DNA from: Metallyticus violacea
Taxonomy: Eukaryota > Arthropoda > Insecta > Mantodea > Metallyticidae
Assembly: GCA_030762175.1 (NCBI GenBank)
Contig: CM060846.1
Span: 186,364,041 to 186,428,040 of the forward strand
Direction of reading: 5' to 3'
Length of the DNA stretch: 64,000 nucleotides
The notes under the pieces were generated by a model. That model saw nothing but the letters and a program-made list of their open reading frames with translations, was not told where the DNA came from and ran no database searches. Both the position numbers and the translations under genes were made by a program. Positions 32,737 to 45,059 of the stretch are shown here, one piece after another (within the stretch, counting starts at the first letter, position 1; every line of letters begins with the position of its first letter).

Positions 32737-32950
32737 AATTGCACAATGAGTCAAACTACAGACTCTCATTTCTGCACTTACTTGTTTATTTATGCAGAAC
32801 TGGTTCCAGGTAACATTTTTTCACATCATCAGCTGTCTACTGTTAGCTAATGATGGGACCAAAGGGTTTATGAAACTAGTTCTGCATATTATAAACAAGT
32901 AAGTGGAGCAATAAATATGTCTAGTTTGAATCAATCGTACAATGAGCTTA
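32737..32950. repeat. Imperfect palindrome, PLE terminal segments (copy C)
   Basis: Arms of about 100 bp are inverted complements around 32,843. The left arm has tgcacttacttgtttattta and the right arm has ttataaacaagtaagtggag. A 27-T tract lies just upstream (32,620-32,646). This is the most complete of the three related palindromes. Confidence 0.75.
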
Positions 32951-33179
32951 TTTATATAAATAGCTCCACTCCACAAATTCAAGTTAACATTTCTAAATGA
33001 TAACGATCATTTAAACCAAGCTGTATTGAGAAACAGTAATAAAATTTAATAACCATGATGCAACCAACATATTTTGTAAGATCATTTAGTGTTATATGTA
33101 CCAGTTTTCAATGTTAATGATAGTATTAATGATGATTATGATAATAATGATAATAATAAATATGAAAATTGAAAAAGAA

Positions 33180-33245
33180 AATGATGATGATGATGACGAC
33201 GACGACGACGACGATGATGATGTTTTGATGTGATGATGATGATGA
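33180..33245. repeat. (GAT/GAC)n trinucleotide array (copy C)
   Basis: A tract of gatgatgat with a gacgacgac core. A longer pure GAT array lies at the matching site in copy B (40,257-40,350), while copy A (about 1,630) has only one or two units. Confidence 0.9.
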
Positions 33246-33659
33246 GAAAAGAAATGCCTATAATATTTATTTCATATTTCTCATTGAAATGTAAATGTTA
33301 TACTTTGAAGATGTTGGCTAAATTTCACATTACATACCTCACATCTTACCAAACTTGAAAGATGAAAATAGAAAATAATATGTAAGCTAGCTTCCCATAT
33401 ATATATATATACATAATATGTATTACAGTATGTTGTGTATTTAGTGCCAATTACATTTTTTTATTCATAGCCTCAGTTAATTTTAATGCTTTTTATAATG
33501 TATGAATTCTATAAGGTGCATTAATGATTATAAATAACTTATTTCACTAAGGAATATTCATACTGCTTGCAAGTTCTCAATTTATGTGTGTTCTTAGGGA
33601 GCATGTATTAAAGTTTGTTATCTATGTGTCAAGGTAATTTTTCATGAAATTTAATCAAT

Positions 33660-33930
33660 CTCTTTTAACTAGAAAGGCTAATTGGAAATTGTACAATGAA
33701 ACCAATCATTTAATTGAAATCATAGTATAATAGAGATAAACTAAACACATTTATTGCTCCACTTACCTCTCTATAAATTTTTAATGAGTTCCATGAACAC
33801 TCCTACCCATCACCGGCTAGATATACTACTGCTGGATAGTTTATTATGCTATGGAAATGCATATTCTTCTCTGGAGAAGGTGTGATGAACTTAACGTTCA
33901 TATTTTCACTTCCTCATGTAAGACATTTTG
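33660..33930 (-). pseudogene. PLE 3' terminal fragment (copy C)
   Basis: This carries the PLE terminus (tattgctccacttacctctc) and a scrap of the nuclease tail (complement of tgtgatgaacttaacgttca). It corresponds to the left arm at 6,590-6,790 in A. The rest of the inverted pair is absent from C. Confidence 0.55.
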
Positions 33931-34170
33931 CTAAAGAAATATCTGGGTAGGGTGGTCAGATAAATAAAATGTTTTTAACATGGTGGTAAATTCTGTTTGT
34001 TCATTTATTGTGATGATGTTATCAATAGAAGTTTTAGACTTATTGGCAATTGTTTGTTGCATCAGAAATTGCATCATTTAGATTAAATTCACCTATGAAA
34101 TTTAAAATATTACCCTTGCAACTGGCATCAAAAAAATGAATATTATAAACCCTTACATTGTTGCATTTGT
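33930..34170 (-). pseudogene. LINE endonuclease fragment (old)
   Basis: The minus strand gives YNIHFFDASCKGNILNFIGE, FNLNDAIS, then TSIDNIITINEQTEF and YLSDH, with a stop. The order GEFNLN (for GDFN), IDNI and SDH matches the second half of an APE-type LINE endonuclease. It is not from the young LINE in copy A. A parallel fragment in B lies at about 47,100-47,320. Confidence 0.5.
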
Positions 34171-34559
34171 TGCAGGTTTACTAATAACTTTATCTCATAA
34201 CAGATATATTTAATGTGATATGTATATATATATATTTCTTTGGGAAGTATATTTAGCATTCCCCAATAATCTATGAAGTTCAAAATCATAGTCAGAACTG
34301 AAAATGTTAATGAACATAATTAGTAGGCAATGTAGCTGCTTTCAAGATGTTCATTATTTGAGAAGATTGACTGTTTTGGCACACTAAGGAATCTTGTGTT
34401 AGAAGGTTTCGCATATACCTATATTTATGTGATATTCATAATCATCATATATAGGCTGATATTAAGTCATTTAAATGGCTTCCTTAAATATGAAAGATGG
34501 GTAACCACAAACAAACTGATTATATAGTTTCAAATTGATTTTAAATATATTAAAAATTT

Positions 34560-35300
34560 AGTTCCAAGTTGTAGCCTAGTGAATGAGACTTTAAAATTAA
34601 TTGAAAATGATAAAAAATCATGGCTTTTAAGGAAGAAAACAAACTCAGAAAAAGATGAAAAATGGTTTATTGATAGTACTGAATTTTAAGTACAGAATCG
34701 TTTTGTATATCTGTAGGTGAGGCTGAGAACTGATAGGAGATGGAGTGACCAGATTAAAAATGTGATTGTTAATGGCAAGTTTGTCATTTTGGTAATGAAA
34801 ACATGTTATTATAAAACACTATACATGATAGTAAGTTTGTATGAATCAGATTATTAGGCAAAGTTAAAGATAAATTATTGTTTAATATGGAAGTTTTTTT
34901 TTTTTTGAGTAGTGTTTAACGCCCGTTTTTACTACTGAGGCACCACAGGCGGTTAATATGGAAGTATTGGTGGTTGAAAATAAATGGAAAAATATTAATA
35001 AGGTTCCTAGACAAATTTTCAAATTGATCTTGGAGCTGCCAAGAGCCTCACCTAATACATTAGCATTACTTGAGCTTAGAAGAATAGGGCATAAAGCTAA
35101 TGGATCAAGCTATGATTAAGATACTTCCATATGCAAATTTTGTTAAGTAATATCTAACAGCTCAAGAATGGATGAAATGGTACTTAGTTGTTACCAAGTT
35201 GGAGAAAATTTTAGGAGAAATTGGAATGGAAACCTTTAAATAATAAAATGAAATTGTTTCAGAAAAGTGCAGATAATTTTATATATAACAGAATGCAAAG
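34560..35300 (+). pseudogene. Old LINE ORF2 C-terminal remnant, split by a SINE fragment
   Basis: Plus-strand translation shows KIMAFKEENKLRKDEKWFID and NRFVYLGVRLRTDRRWSDQI, then, beyond the SINE scrap at 34,895-34,952, VPRQIFKLILELPRASPNTL and LELRRIGHKA. This is the conserved region after the polymerase active site in LINE ORF2 proteins (FxYLGV, then GLPRxTPN). Many stops interrupt it. Copy B keeps only the first part (47,760-48,020). Confidence 0.6.
34895..34952 (-). mobile_element. 5'-truncated SINE family 1 fragment with target duplication
   Basis: A T run (the minus-strand poly-A tail) is followed by gagtagtgtttaacgcccgt and accacaggcg, identical to the 3' end of the full SINE at 59,798-60,089. 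It is flanked by perfect 12-bp direct repeats ttaatatggaag at 34,883-34,894 and 34,953-34,964. This is a classic L1-type target-primed insertion. Confidence 0.9.
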
Positions 35301-36109
35301 AGCTAGGTGAAATGGAAGCTACCAAATTAAGTGTATTCTTATGGGGAAAATAAACATAAGTGAATCTAATTTTGTACTAATTTAGAAGCAGCATTTCACT
35401 GTATCCAAGAATGCAGTAAAACTTACTTTTAAAGAGATATTGAAGGTTAGAAAATGAAGAATTTGCTAATAGAATTTTTAACAAAATGGAATGGTGTTTA
35501 TTACAGAGAGAGGAAATTTTGTAGGAAAGGGAAGAGCAAAATGTTTAAAATATTGAGCAAAAATTGAGAATGTGGGTTGAGGAAGAAGACAGACTTAATT
35601 GAATCAAATTGCAAATCTATAACCCATTAACAGAATGCTGATAGGTACAATATCCAGAGAAACGAAAAGCTCTAAACATAGAGTAGCATAAATTTAATGA
35701 AATTCAAGTAGATCATATGGATTTTGTTAATAGAGCAGTAAATATAAATATTTATTGATGAACATTTATTTGGATCAAATCTTGAACCCAATGAATATTC
35801 CAGTAAACAGAGAATGATGAATCCACTACTGGGGTCTGAGGCAGTTGATTTTAAATTTTTTATAATATGTTATTTTTAAGCAATTTGTAATAGTATTTGC
35901 TTATTTATAAATTAAGAGTAATATGTAAATTAAATTCTATTAAGATTTATCAAAATAAAATAGTTCATTTATAGTATAAAGCTAATAATGATACCATGAA
36001 CAGCAAATGCTGCTCAAGGTCGTTAAATGCAATGAATCAAATGATGTCTTTATTATGTAAGAACCTGAAAGGTGTATCCTGCGTCACTGCTGAGAATATC
36101 CATTGCAGC

Positions 36110-38630
36110 AGAATATAAGCTAAGTGAGGTATTTTCAATAATGGGTATTCAGACAACAATAGACAGTCCAATTATTTATTTTTTCTATTCCATGGTAAGG
36201 ATAGGCAGTGGAAAATAAAATATTTTTCTAATAAGGGAATGATGGCTGTCATATACATCATTATGCTTTCTAAGTGAAAGCTTTACATTTACATACAATT
36301 TCTTTATTTGGATGCAATTTTAGGCCTCCTATTATTTTATTTAATATTTTTACGAAGGTAGGAAAAAATTTTTTTTTAGAGTCAGTGTTTGGCTGGAAAA
36401 TGTTTTATGTATTTGTTAATCTAAAGCAAAGATAGGCAGCAAAAACATAAATTCTCCTCAGGTAATAATATGAACTTAACTATTTTCTTCTGTTTTTACA
36501 CAGTTAAAGATAGGAGCAAAATTTTTCATTTTATTCCATTTTTTTTTTCAGCCAAGGCTACTATGGGCAGCTATTCTTTATTCTAAGAATAAGAATGACA
36601 GCACAAAATTTTCTTTACTTCTAAGAATAAGAATAACAGCAAACAATTTTCTTTTCTTCTAAAGCAATAATGGACAGTATTATTTTTGTAAGTCTAAGAA
36701 AGCTCCTGAGTTAATAATGGGCAAAGATGTACTTTATTTGTTTTTTCCAAGACATGGATAGGCAGATGCAAGAAAAACGTTTTTCTTCTAAGGCAATGAT
36801 GGGCAGCCATTTCTATTATTTCTTTTCCTAAGGCAAGAATAGGCAACTGAGTTTTGTTTTTTTTTTTTGGTCCTGAGGCAATGATGGGCAACAAATGACT
36901 ATATTTTTTCTTCTAAACAAAGATAATCAGTCAAAAATTATTTTTTCTCCTTAGGCAATGATTGGCAGTCAATTCTTTTACTAATGTAAGGAATGGCAGT
37001 CAATATTTCTCTTCTGAGGCAAAGATAAGTGGCTAAAAATGGTTTTTCCCATCAGAGAAAATGATGAAAGCCAATTAATATTTATTCTAAAGCAATGGTA
37101 TGCAGCCCATTTTGCTTACACTCAAGGTTTTAAATGTTTATCTAATGCAAGACCGGCAGCTAAAAATAAATTTTTACTCCTGAGGCTGTTGGGGAATCAA
37201 ATATTATAATTTTTTTCCCAAGGAAAATAATCATCCATTTTTTTTCTCCTAAGGAAGTAATGTTTGTTATAAAGCAAGAATAAGCAACTGGTTGTTTTCT
37301 TTTTTGTTTACTATATCAAGGATGGGAAGCCATAATTTAATTTATTTTCAAGGCAAGTATATGAAGTCGAAAAAATTTCTCCTGAGACAATGACAGCCAA
37401 CCTTTTATGAGCAACTAATTATTTATTTCTAAGACAAGTATAGGCAGTAGATTTTTTCCCCCTCTACTAAACAATAAAGGATATCAAAAATTTTTCTCAG
37501 GCAATGATAGACATATAAAAATTATTTTTTTCCTGAAGTAATAATGTTAAGCCTGATATTTCTTTTACTTACAATGAATATTTTTTTCTCTTGAGACATA
37601 GATAAGCAGACAATTATTTCCTTTTTTCTAAGGTCAGAATAGGCAGCCAATTTTATTCCCCCTCCTATTTTTTTCTAAAGTAAATATATTGTCCTGATGC
37701 AATGATTGATGACCTTATACGATTTTGATTCCGTTATAAGGCAATTACAAGCAGAAATGTTTTTGAATCTTCTTTTTTTATTCTTAGGAAATTTTATGGG
37801 CCACCATTTTGTTATCTAACACAACGATAAGTGGGCCTTTTTTTTCTGAAATGGGGATAGGTACTTGAAATAGAAAAAAATTCTAAGGGAATGATGGGCA
37901 GTCAATTAATTTATTCTTGTTTTTCTAAATGAAACACATTCAGCAGAATATTCTTTTCCTAAGGCAATAATGGGAAGCCAAATAATTAATTATTTATTTC
38001 TACGGAAAAGACCCGCAGCTAATTTTATTTTTTCTCTCTGAGCTATGATTTCAACCAATTGCTATAGTTGTTTTTTCCTAAGACAGAAATAGACAGAGGA
38101 AAACTTTTTTTATTCCTCTTACAGCAATGATGCCAGAAAATTATATAATTTGTTTGCCTTAAGCAAGAATAACCAGCCAACAAAATAAAACATTTTTTTT
38201 GAGCCACTATTCAAAATACAATTTTTTTTTATATTTTCTTATGTAAAAATGGCAATGGAATATTTTATTTAGTTTAATACTACTGAGGAAGGGATAGGCT
38301 GTGAGTTATTTTAATTCTCTTCTAAAGCCACAAAAAGTGATCAGGAAAGGTGTCACTCTCCTGATGATGGGCAGGAAACTATGTTCTTTATCTATGCCAA
38401 GGGTAGGCCGCCAAGAGAAAAAACAATTCCTGAGGGAATAATGGAAGCCAAATAATTTATTGTTTTTCAATGGCAATTATAGGCAGCTGAAAAAAAAACT
38501 CTCTTGAGGCAATGTTAGACAGTCATTTACATTTTTTTTAAAGATGAAGATAGGCAGCCAAAAAGTGTTTCTTGGAGGCAATGATTTGTACCTAACCATT
38601 TCATTATTTTATCTAAGTAAATGATATGTA
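36110..38630. repeat. Degenerate minisatellite, ~45-bp units (copy C, longest)
   Basis: This has the same units as at 13,910-15,650. Alternation of the two cores is clearest at 36,780-37,030: ctaaggcaatgatgggcagc, then ctaaggcaagaataggcaac, then cctgaggcaatgatgggcaa. The 66-residue minus frame at 36,694-36,894 is only translated repeat. Confidence 0.85.
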
Positions 38631-38659
38631 AGAAATTTTATACATTTTCTTTTATTTCC

Positions 38660-39898
38660 TTAGTTCAAATTTGAGTTAAGGGTTTCTTTTAGGTAACCCA
38701 TGTATAACCCAGTGACTTGAATAGTTTCACCCTTGTGGTTATTGAGTTATCAGGCAACTTACATCTATAAAATTAGCTCATTAAAAAACAGTTTATTTAT
38801 TTTTTTTTTTTTTTTGTGATTTGGTTCCTGAATTCTTCCTTTTTTTCATAAACCATTTCCTTTTAACCTTGCATAAACATGGGATTTTCTATCTTGTGTT
38901 CACATTTACCAACTTGTTTTATCCTATCTGTATTCCTAAGTTATCCTACTGCTGAATTCTACATTTTGCTTTCATTTCTTTAGTTTCTCTACATTCCACT
39001 ATTGTAAATCAGAAACTATCTTGCATTCCACACATCATACTTGCTGTACAATTAACCCGCCTCTTATTCCTTTAAGATTCACTGCACCTAACCTCATCCA
39101 TGGTATTCCAGCCCTTGTCCTCCTGAAATCTTCATTCACCTAATTCTCTGTATCCCATATTTTCTTTAACTCCCTAAAAACCCTAAATGCCTTTTTACTA
39201 CATAAAATATGTAAAATCTCCTGTCTTTGAAAATCATCAATTCTTTGTTTAATTTTTCTCCATCAACCTCTTTCTTTACTTTCTCTATCATGCCACAGCA
39301 TACCCAATTCAATTTTTGACATTATCTCAGTGATTATAAACCCCCAATATTTTCCTCCCCTCAGTTTCTGTCTTGTCACTTGACAGTGTTTCAAAATACA
39401 ATACTCTTCTAAATGGTTAATCGTAAATGAATAATTCATAGTACTTAGGATTATTTTTTCTTTACTGCCTACTCCACCTAATTCAGATTATGAAACCTTA
39501 TTTGGCCAGTTTTTTAGTAGACCCATAATTTTTTTGCAGAAATTCCTAAGAATCAAGTCCATATTAAGATCTGCATTTGGTAAATATCTGAAATTCTGCT
39601 GGTATTGTGGCATACGGCTGGGGTACAAGGCTGGCTGTTCAGTTGGAGGTGTGCTGCTTGCTCAAAATTTCAACACACAGCATCTATGTATACATAATTG
39701 AAACTTAACCTTGACTGCTCGGGATAATATTATCATACAATGAAAATACTAGGACTACAAATATTATTTTGACTCTTCCAGATTTCATTAACTGGAAGAG
39801 GAACAAATAAGTATATTATAGATAAAATATGCCTGTTTTTACATTCAAATCTTTTAATTATATGTGATGATTATATGATGAGTAAAATAAAATACCCT
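38660..39898. other. Head of copy B, non-coding
   Basis: This matches 1-1,255 of copy A minus about 220 bp (885-1,100 of A). It contains a T-rich tract at 38,800-38,815 and no recognised gene. Confidence 0.5.
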
Positions 39899-40055
39899 TA
39901 TTGCTCTATTTACTTGTTTATAACATTTTGAACTAGTTCTAAGAACCTTTGTTTGCATCATCAACTAACTGCTCACTGTTTGCAGATGATTGGGAACAAA
40001 GCATTTATGAAACTAGCTCTACATATTATAAACAAGAGGAGCAATAAGAGCATGT
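39899..40055. repeat. Imperfect palindrome, PLE terminal segments (copy B)
   Basis: This is the counterpart of 1,256-1,422 and 32,737-32,950. Arms run from ttattgctctatttacttgt to ttataaacaagaggagcaat with the centre near 39,977. The palindrome is slightly less perfect than in A. Confidence 0.65.
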
Positions 40056-40256
40056 CGTTGTATCAATCATATAGTGATTTTATTATATGATTAGCACCAT
40101 TGAACAAGTTCCAATTAATGTTTCTAAATGATAGTCATCATTTACAACAAGCTCTGTTCAGAAACAGTTACAAAATCAAATAACCACTATGGAACCAACA
40201 AAATTTGCACGATCATTATATGTTTCATGCTCCCGTAATTGATGTTCATAATAATA

Positions 40257-40267
40257 TTAATGATGAA

Positions 40268-40300
<33 letters not shown>

Positions 40301-40302
40301 AG

Positions 40303-40347
<45 letters not shown>

Positions 40348-40350
40348 GGA
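40257..40350. repeat. (GAT)n trinucleotide array (copy B)
   Basis: About 94 bp of nearly pure gat repeats with one agt interruption. The poly-Ile frame on the minus strand across it is not a gene. Confidence 0.95.
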
Positions 40351-40577
40351 TAATGAAAAAAAAATTTAAAATTTCATTTATATTTCCCAATAATGTATAC
40401 AAAATATAGATTTGGTATGAGCTAAAGTTCACATTATTTACCTCACTTATAGTTTAATGTATGCTTGGGAGGTATAAATAAAACAAAATATGGATGGAAT
40501 TTCATAATATGCATAACATTTTTTACAGAATTAATTTTCTTTTTATAGCTTATTGCATTTGTTTAAGCATTTATAAG

Positions 40578-40602
40578 CATGGCATCAATTATGTTAATGT
40601 TT
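40578..40602. other. Empty site of the copy A LINE
   Basis: Here copy B reads ggcatcaattatgttaatg without interruption. In copy A the 4.5-kb LINE lies between gcatcaa and ttatattaatg. This marks the ancestral, uninserted state. Confidence 0.8.
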
Positions 40603-40829
40603 GTGTTGACCTAAGAATTTCTGTAAGGAGTAGTAAGGTTTATCAATTACTTATTTCATTAAGATATGTTTATACTGATTGCACAATCTTCATTTGTCTA
40701 TGCTATTTGGCAGTATGTGTTACAGTTTGGTACCTATGTGTTAAGGTACTTTTAATAAAACTTTAATAAATCTTTATAAATTAGAAATGCTAATTCAAAC
40801 CTGTATAGTAAATTTAATCATATTAGAAA

Positions 40830-41990
40830 TTATAGCATGATTGAGTGGATCAAAATGCATTTATTGCTGCACCTACTTGTATATCAGTATAGAACAAGTT
40901 TCATGAAATGCCGTTCACATAGCCAGCTAGTAAGGGAACTGCTGGATACTTTGTTATGCTGTTGGAATGTGTATTCTGCTCTGATAGAGTTATGATGAAC
41001 TTAAAGTTTATGTTTCCATTCCCAGTAGAGTAAAAGTTTACTAAACTGTCTTTATATTTGTATATGTATAATTTTTCCCCAAGTTGTTAATTTTGTAGGT
41101 CCTTGTACACATTTTAATAAATTTGCTTTATTCCATATGTCTTGGTATTCAGTCTGGAAATGAAATACTATTGTAGATCTCTCTATTTCCTTATATTTGA
41201 TATTCCTGAAATGTTCTTCTAACTATGTGCCTATGTTTCTCCTCTGTTTCCAACGTAGATTTTTCACATCCTGAACAGGTTATTTTATAAAAACCTGCTT
41301 TTTTCCTGTGGAATACTGTATTTAACATTGTCTATCAGAAGATTTTTTAAGTTGAATCTGTTTACCTGGACTAATCTGATATTGAATCTTTAAGAATATT
41401 CTGAAACTTATCATCACATATCAACCATGGGCTACAAATAAATACATAATATTCTTAAATATTTTAATATACGATTAGCGCTAGTAAATGGCTTTAATGT
41501 CCAAAATATATTAATAGACAATGTTAATGACAGTATTCTACAGGAGAAAAAAGAAGTATTTCACAATATAAGATGTCAAGAATGTGAATAAAATTTACAT
41601 TGGAAAAACAAAGAGAAAAATAGGCACATGATTAACAGAATACTTTTAAATTAAATACAAGTAAATAGAGAAATCAGCAGTAGCATTTCATTTCTGATCA
41701 AAAAGCTATAAAATAATAAATAAAGTAAAATTTTGAGTTTGATAAAGGTCCTTATAAAATTAGCAACTTGGGAAATAATATACACATACAAATTCAAAGA
41801 CAGTTTAATGAACTTCAACACATCCGGGGATGAAAACATAACTTGAATTTCATCACACCTCCACCACAGCAGAATACACATATCCACATTATAACTTTGT
41901 GTCCAGCAGTTGACTTTCTAGCTGATAATGCAAATGAGGGTTTATTTATCCAGTTCTACATTTATAGACAAGCAGGTGAGCACTGATAGT
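40830..41990. mobile_element. Inverted pair of PLE 3' ends (copy B)
   Basis: This is the counterpart of 6,590-7,760. The left arm (minus) and right arm (plus) meet near 41,440 and encode decayed GIY-YIG domains. The right arm keeps WKNKEKNRHMI-like sequence and NFNTSGDEN-like sequence but is full of frameshifts. Confidence 0.7.
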
Positions 41991-42729
41991 GTTTAGTTTG
42001 ACTAAGTCATACTATGTATTCAATGAATTTTTAACTCCACATTTGTAATTCTTTTACAATCTATGTTCTTGGTTATCATAAATTATAGTTCATTTTTCAT
42101 GATTTATTATAAAGATCATATCTGTGTGGAGGCATAAGCATGTTAATTATTTTTTTACCCTGAAAGCATGGATGCAGGTAATTTTACAATGGAAATTTAC
42201 TATATATTATATTGCATGCTTTTGAAGGAAAATATCTTTGTTAAAATTGGTAAAGAATTATTTTCCCATAATTCTAAACTGTATGTAGGATGACTTTGAA
42301 TGAGAGAAAATTTAGCATGGCATATATGTACTAACATTGATAAATATATAAGCACTATGAAGGCACTAGAAATTCCTCATGCTAATTATACACCTATCAA
42401 AGTCTATATTAGGTAATACTATACTTCATTAACTTATTAATTTATCACAATATTTTGCAAGTACATTTATCCTTACCCTAGCTTGAATACAATAAAAACA
42501 CACATTATAAACACAGTTCCATTTTGCTTTAAATTATAGTTTACTTTGGTGGATGACTCAAATTTTAATAGTATCAATAACAAAGAGAGGTTTCCCTAAA
42601 ATTACAAAATCTCTAAGACCATAGTATTAAGTTCACAATAGAAGTGGAAGAAGAAAGTTGTTTTCCCTTTTAAGACATTAAAATCTTTAGGAAAAAGACC
42701 ATATTTTGTTTGTTATATATATATAAATA

Positions 42730-42905
42730 GGAAATCTATATATACATATAATCACAATAAAGAGTAATAGTTTCAAACTTACACCTCATCAAAATGTCAT
42801 TATAAACACCCTTGCCCACAGATACCTAAACATCCCAATCAACAAGAAAAAATATGCAGCAGAATACCAGTACTTCATCAAGACTTCCTTCAAAAATGGA
42901 TTTAA
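42730..42905 (+). pseudogene. PLE reverse transcriptase fragment (copy B)
   Basis: This is the counterpart of 8,592-8,765, with SFKLTPHQNVIINTLAHRYL and KKKYAAEYQYF. It keeps only the thumb segment of the polymerase. Confidence 0.6.
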
Positions 42906-43549
42906 CATTTCATTGGTATAATATAACATCTGATATTTCAAATGAATTAAAAAATATTTAAAACACCATTACTCTCTCTATGATAAAATAGGATTCAAAT
43001 TTTAAAAACTTCACATATCACCCATTTGCAACCTGGGGTTTTATGAAAATTAGTAAAAAAAAAATGATAAAATGTTGGCGGCAAAGGATAAGTTTTAAAA
43101 TCTGAAGCTTTTCAACAGCATCATGAAAGATGTATTCTGTCCAAAGGAAATGCAGAACTGTATCATGTAGATTTTCCCTCATAAACACACACACACACAG
43201 ACACACTTATGTGTGTGTGTGTATGTATGTATATATATATGCAGAAAATAACAAATTTGGACACATAAATTAAAGAACACTTTAGATATGCAGATATAAA
43301 AGCGACATTGCCAATCATTTTTGGACTATAATTTTTACTTTAGAAAAGACACCAAACTGTTTAATCTACTAACAATCCTAGGGAATTAAAAATTTGGGAA
43401 AATATGTTCATTTTAAAGAATGAGCATCATGTAATGATCTTCTACATCCCACTATAGGACTTCCTGTTTCATTGTATATTGGACCCACTAGAGGTCACAA
43501 TGTGTAACTTTCCAGCTTTAATCAATACCCAACAGACGATTAGAGAGAA

Positions 43550-43569
43550 TGCTCTTGAAATATGTTCTG
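43550..43569. other. Empty site of the copy A PLE
   Basis: Uninterrupted gctcttgaaatatgttctga in B aligns with both flanks of the 1.9-kb PLE in A (9,410-9,426 and 11,313-11,325), giving the pre-insertion sequence. Confidence 0.75.
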
Positions 43570-44189
43570 ATAAATTAATCAGTTAGTGAAGTATAGTGTC
43601 ATCTAATATTGACCTCTTTATGTGTATAATCAATCACCTTAACGATTTTTAGCTTCTATTAAATGTACAATTCTTGTTAAGTGTTCAATTATTTAGGCCA
43701 GTTACATATGCTAATAATAGTACAGTCAAAAATATTTATTTCATTTATTTCACTGCTGCTATTGCAGTTTATGAATAGCTAAATTTAAGAATGTATTTGA
43801 TTTTATAGCTGAGGATAGTTAATACCTATTTGTTATGATTTATATTTGAAAAATAATTTATAACTTCTAAATTATTGGTTAGAACTAATTCTAGATTGTT
43901 TAAACTATGATGATATATGGCAAGTGTAGCACTATTTGCATCAAAAATTTGTTCATAAGGTCATAAGTGATATGACCTTACAATATTGTTTAAATTGAGA
44001 AGGATCAGTAGCAGCTGATAGAATAGATACTGGAGGAGCAGCAGGTTTAATTTTTTTTGGGCTGATGCAAATATACATGTTATTAATATCTATAGATAAG
44101 AATTGTTTCCTGTTTCATATATCACATTTCATTAAGTCGTAGCTTAGTCCTTGAAAACCCATTTTATATAACCCTTGCATTATTTAACT

Positions 44190-44585
44190 TAATTTCAATA
44201 GCAAAAATCGAGAGAAATTTGGGGAAGAGAACACTTTAGGAATATTCTTGGAAAGCAGCATGTAATATTAGCAATAAGAGCCCACTTTTGGATCATAAAT
44301 CATGAATTTAAACCAAAGGTTAAGCTGCTTGAATCAACCTAACAAAACATTGGAGCTATCTACTTTAGAAAATAATGTTGTCTTAAAAAATAATAATCAC
44401 TTAATAAATTTCGATTTTCATTCTTTAATGAACTCAGCAAGTTCCTAATAGAACCAACAGACACTGCCACATGAACATCCTGGTATTCAGAAACCATTTT
44501 CATTGGCATTAACAACTGTTGATAGGAGCAAGTGCCTCTGAAACACATCCTAGTTTAAGGTAAGTAAGTGAAGTTAGTATGAACA
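44190..44585 (+). pseudogene. Degenerate PLE GIY-YIG remnant (copy B)
   Basis: This matches 12,165-12,560 and again lacks an open frame. It includes cactttaggaatattcttgg and the terminus gtaagtaagtgaagttagta. Confidence 0.45.
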
Positions 44586-45059
44586 TGTTGATTACAATAG
44601 TATAGGATATATTACCACTCCATTGTCTACAGCTTCTTAAGTAGATTTTATTTAATTGGTTATTGCCATTACTATGGACTTATTTCTTGTAAATCCACTT
44701 AATTCTTTAGCATCAGCTTAAATGATTTTTAACATTTTGTTTATGCGCTATCCATTAGTACTCTAGTATTTTGTTCATTGCTGGTTGAATGGAAATAGGT
44801 ATGTAAATATTAGGGATTAGGAATGGGTGCACTTAAAATGTAGTTTTTAGTAATTGGCAACAGAGGCAGAACCAATTATTGGCTATTTACTTTTATGCAT
44901 TATCAATACCAGGCAATTGTTCCAATTTGAGTGATTGTATAATTTTTATATTTTTCTACAAGTTTGTTGCACCATGTTAATCTGTTTACTAATTTTACTC
45001 ATAGCACAGAGTTATGCTTAGTTCCCAAAGTGTTTGTATTGCTAGTATTACTAAATTGA

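Larger units (their letters stand above)
32490..38640. repeat. Segmental duplication, partial copy C (head only)
   Basis: This is a third, more diverged copy of the head. 32,540-33,000 matches 1,040-1,500, 33,300-33,600 matches 1,690-1,860 plus 6,360-6,480, 33,940-34,860 matches 47,090-48,020 in B, and 35,370-36,200 matches 13,020-13,900 in A. It ends in the longest of the three minisatellite blocks and contains none of the tail (SINE family 2, capsid, hAT). C seems to keep a segment (about 34,870-35,370) that is missing from both A and B, so it is the most complete version of the head at that point. Confidence 0.75.

Noticed and set aside
40187..40432. Hydrophobic poly-Ile frame that looks like a membrane protein
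   Set aside because: It is a translation of the (GAT)n array on the minus strand.
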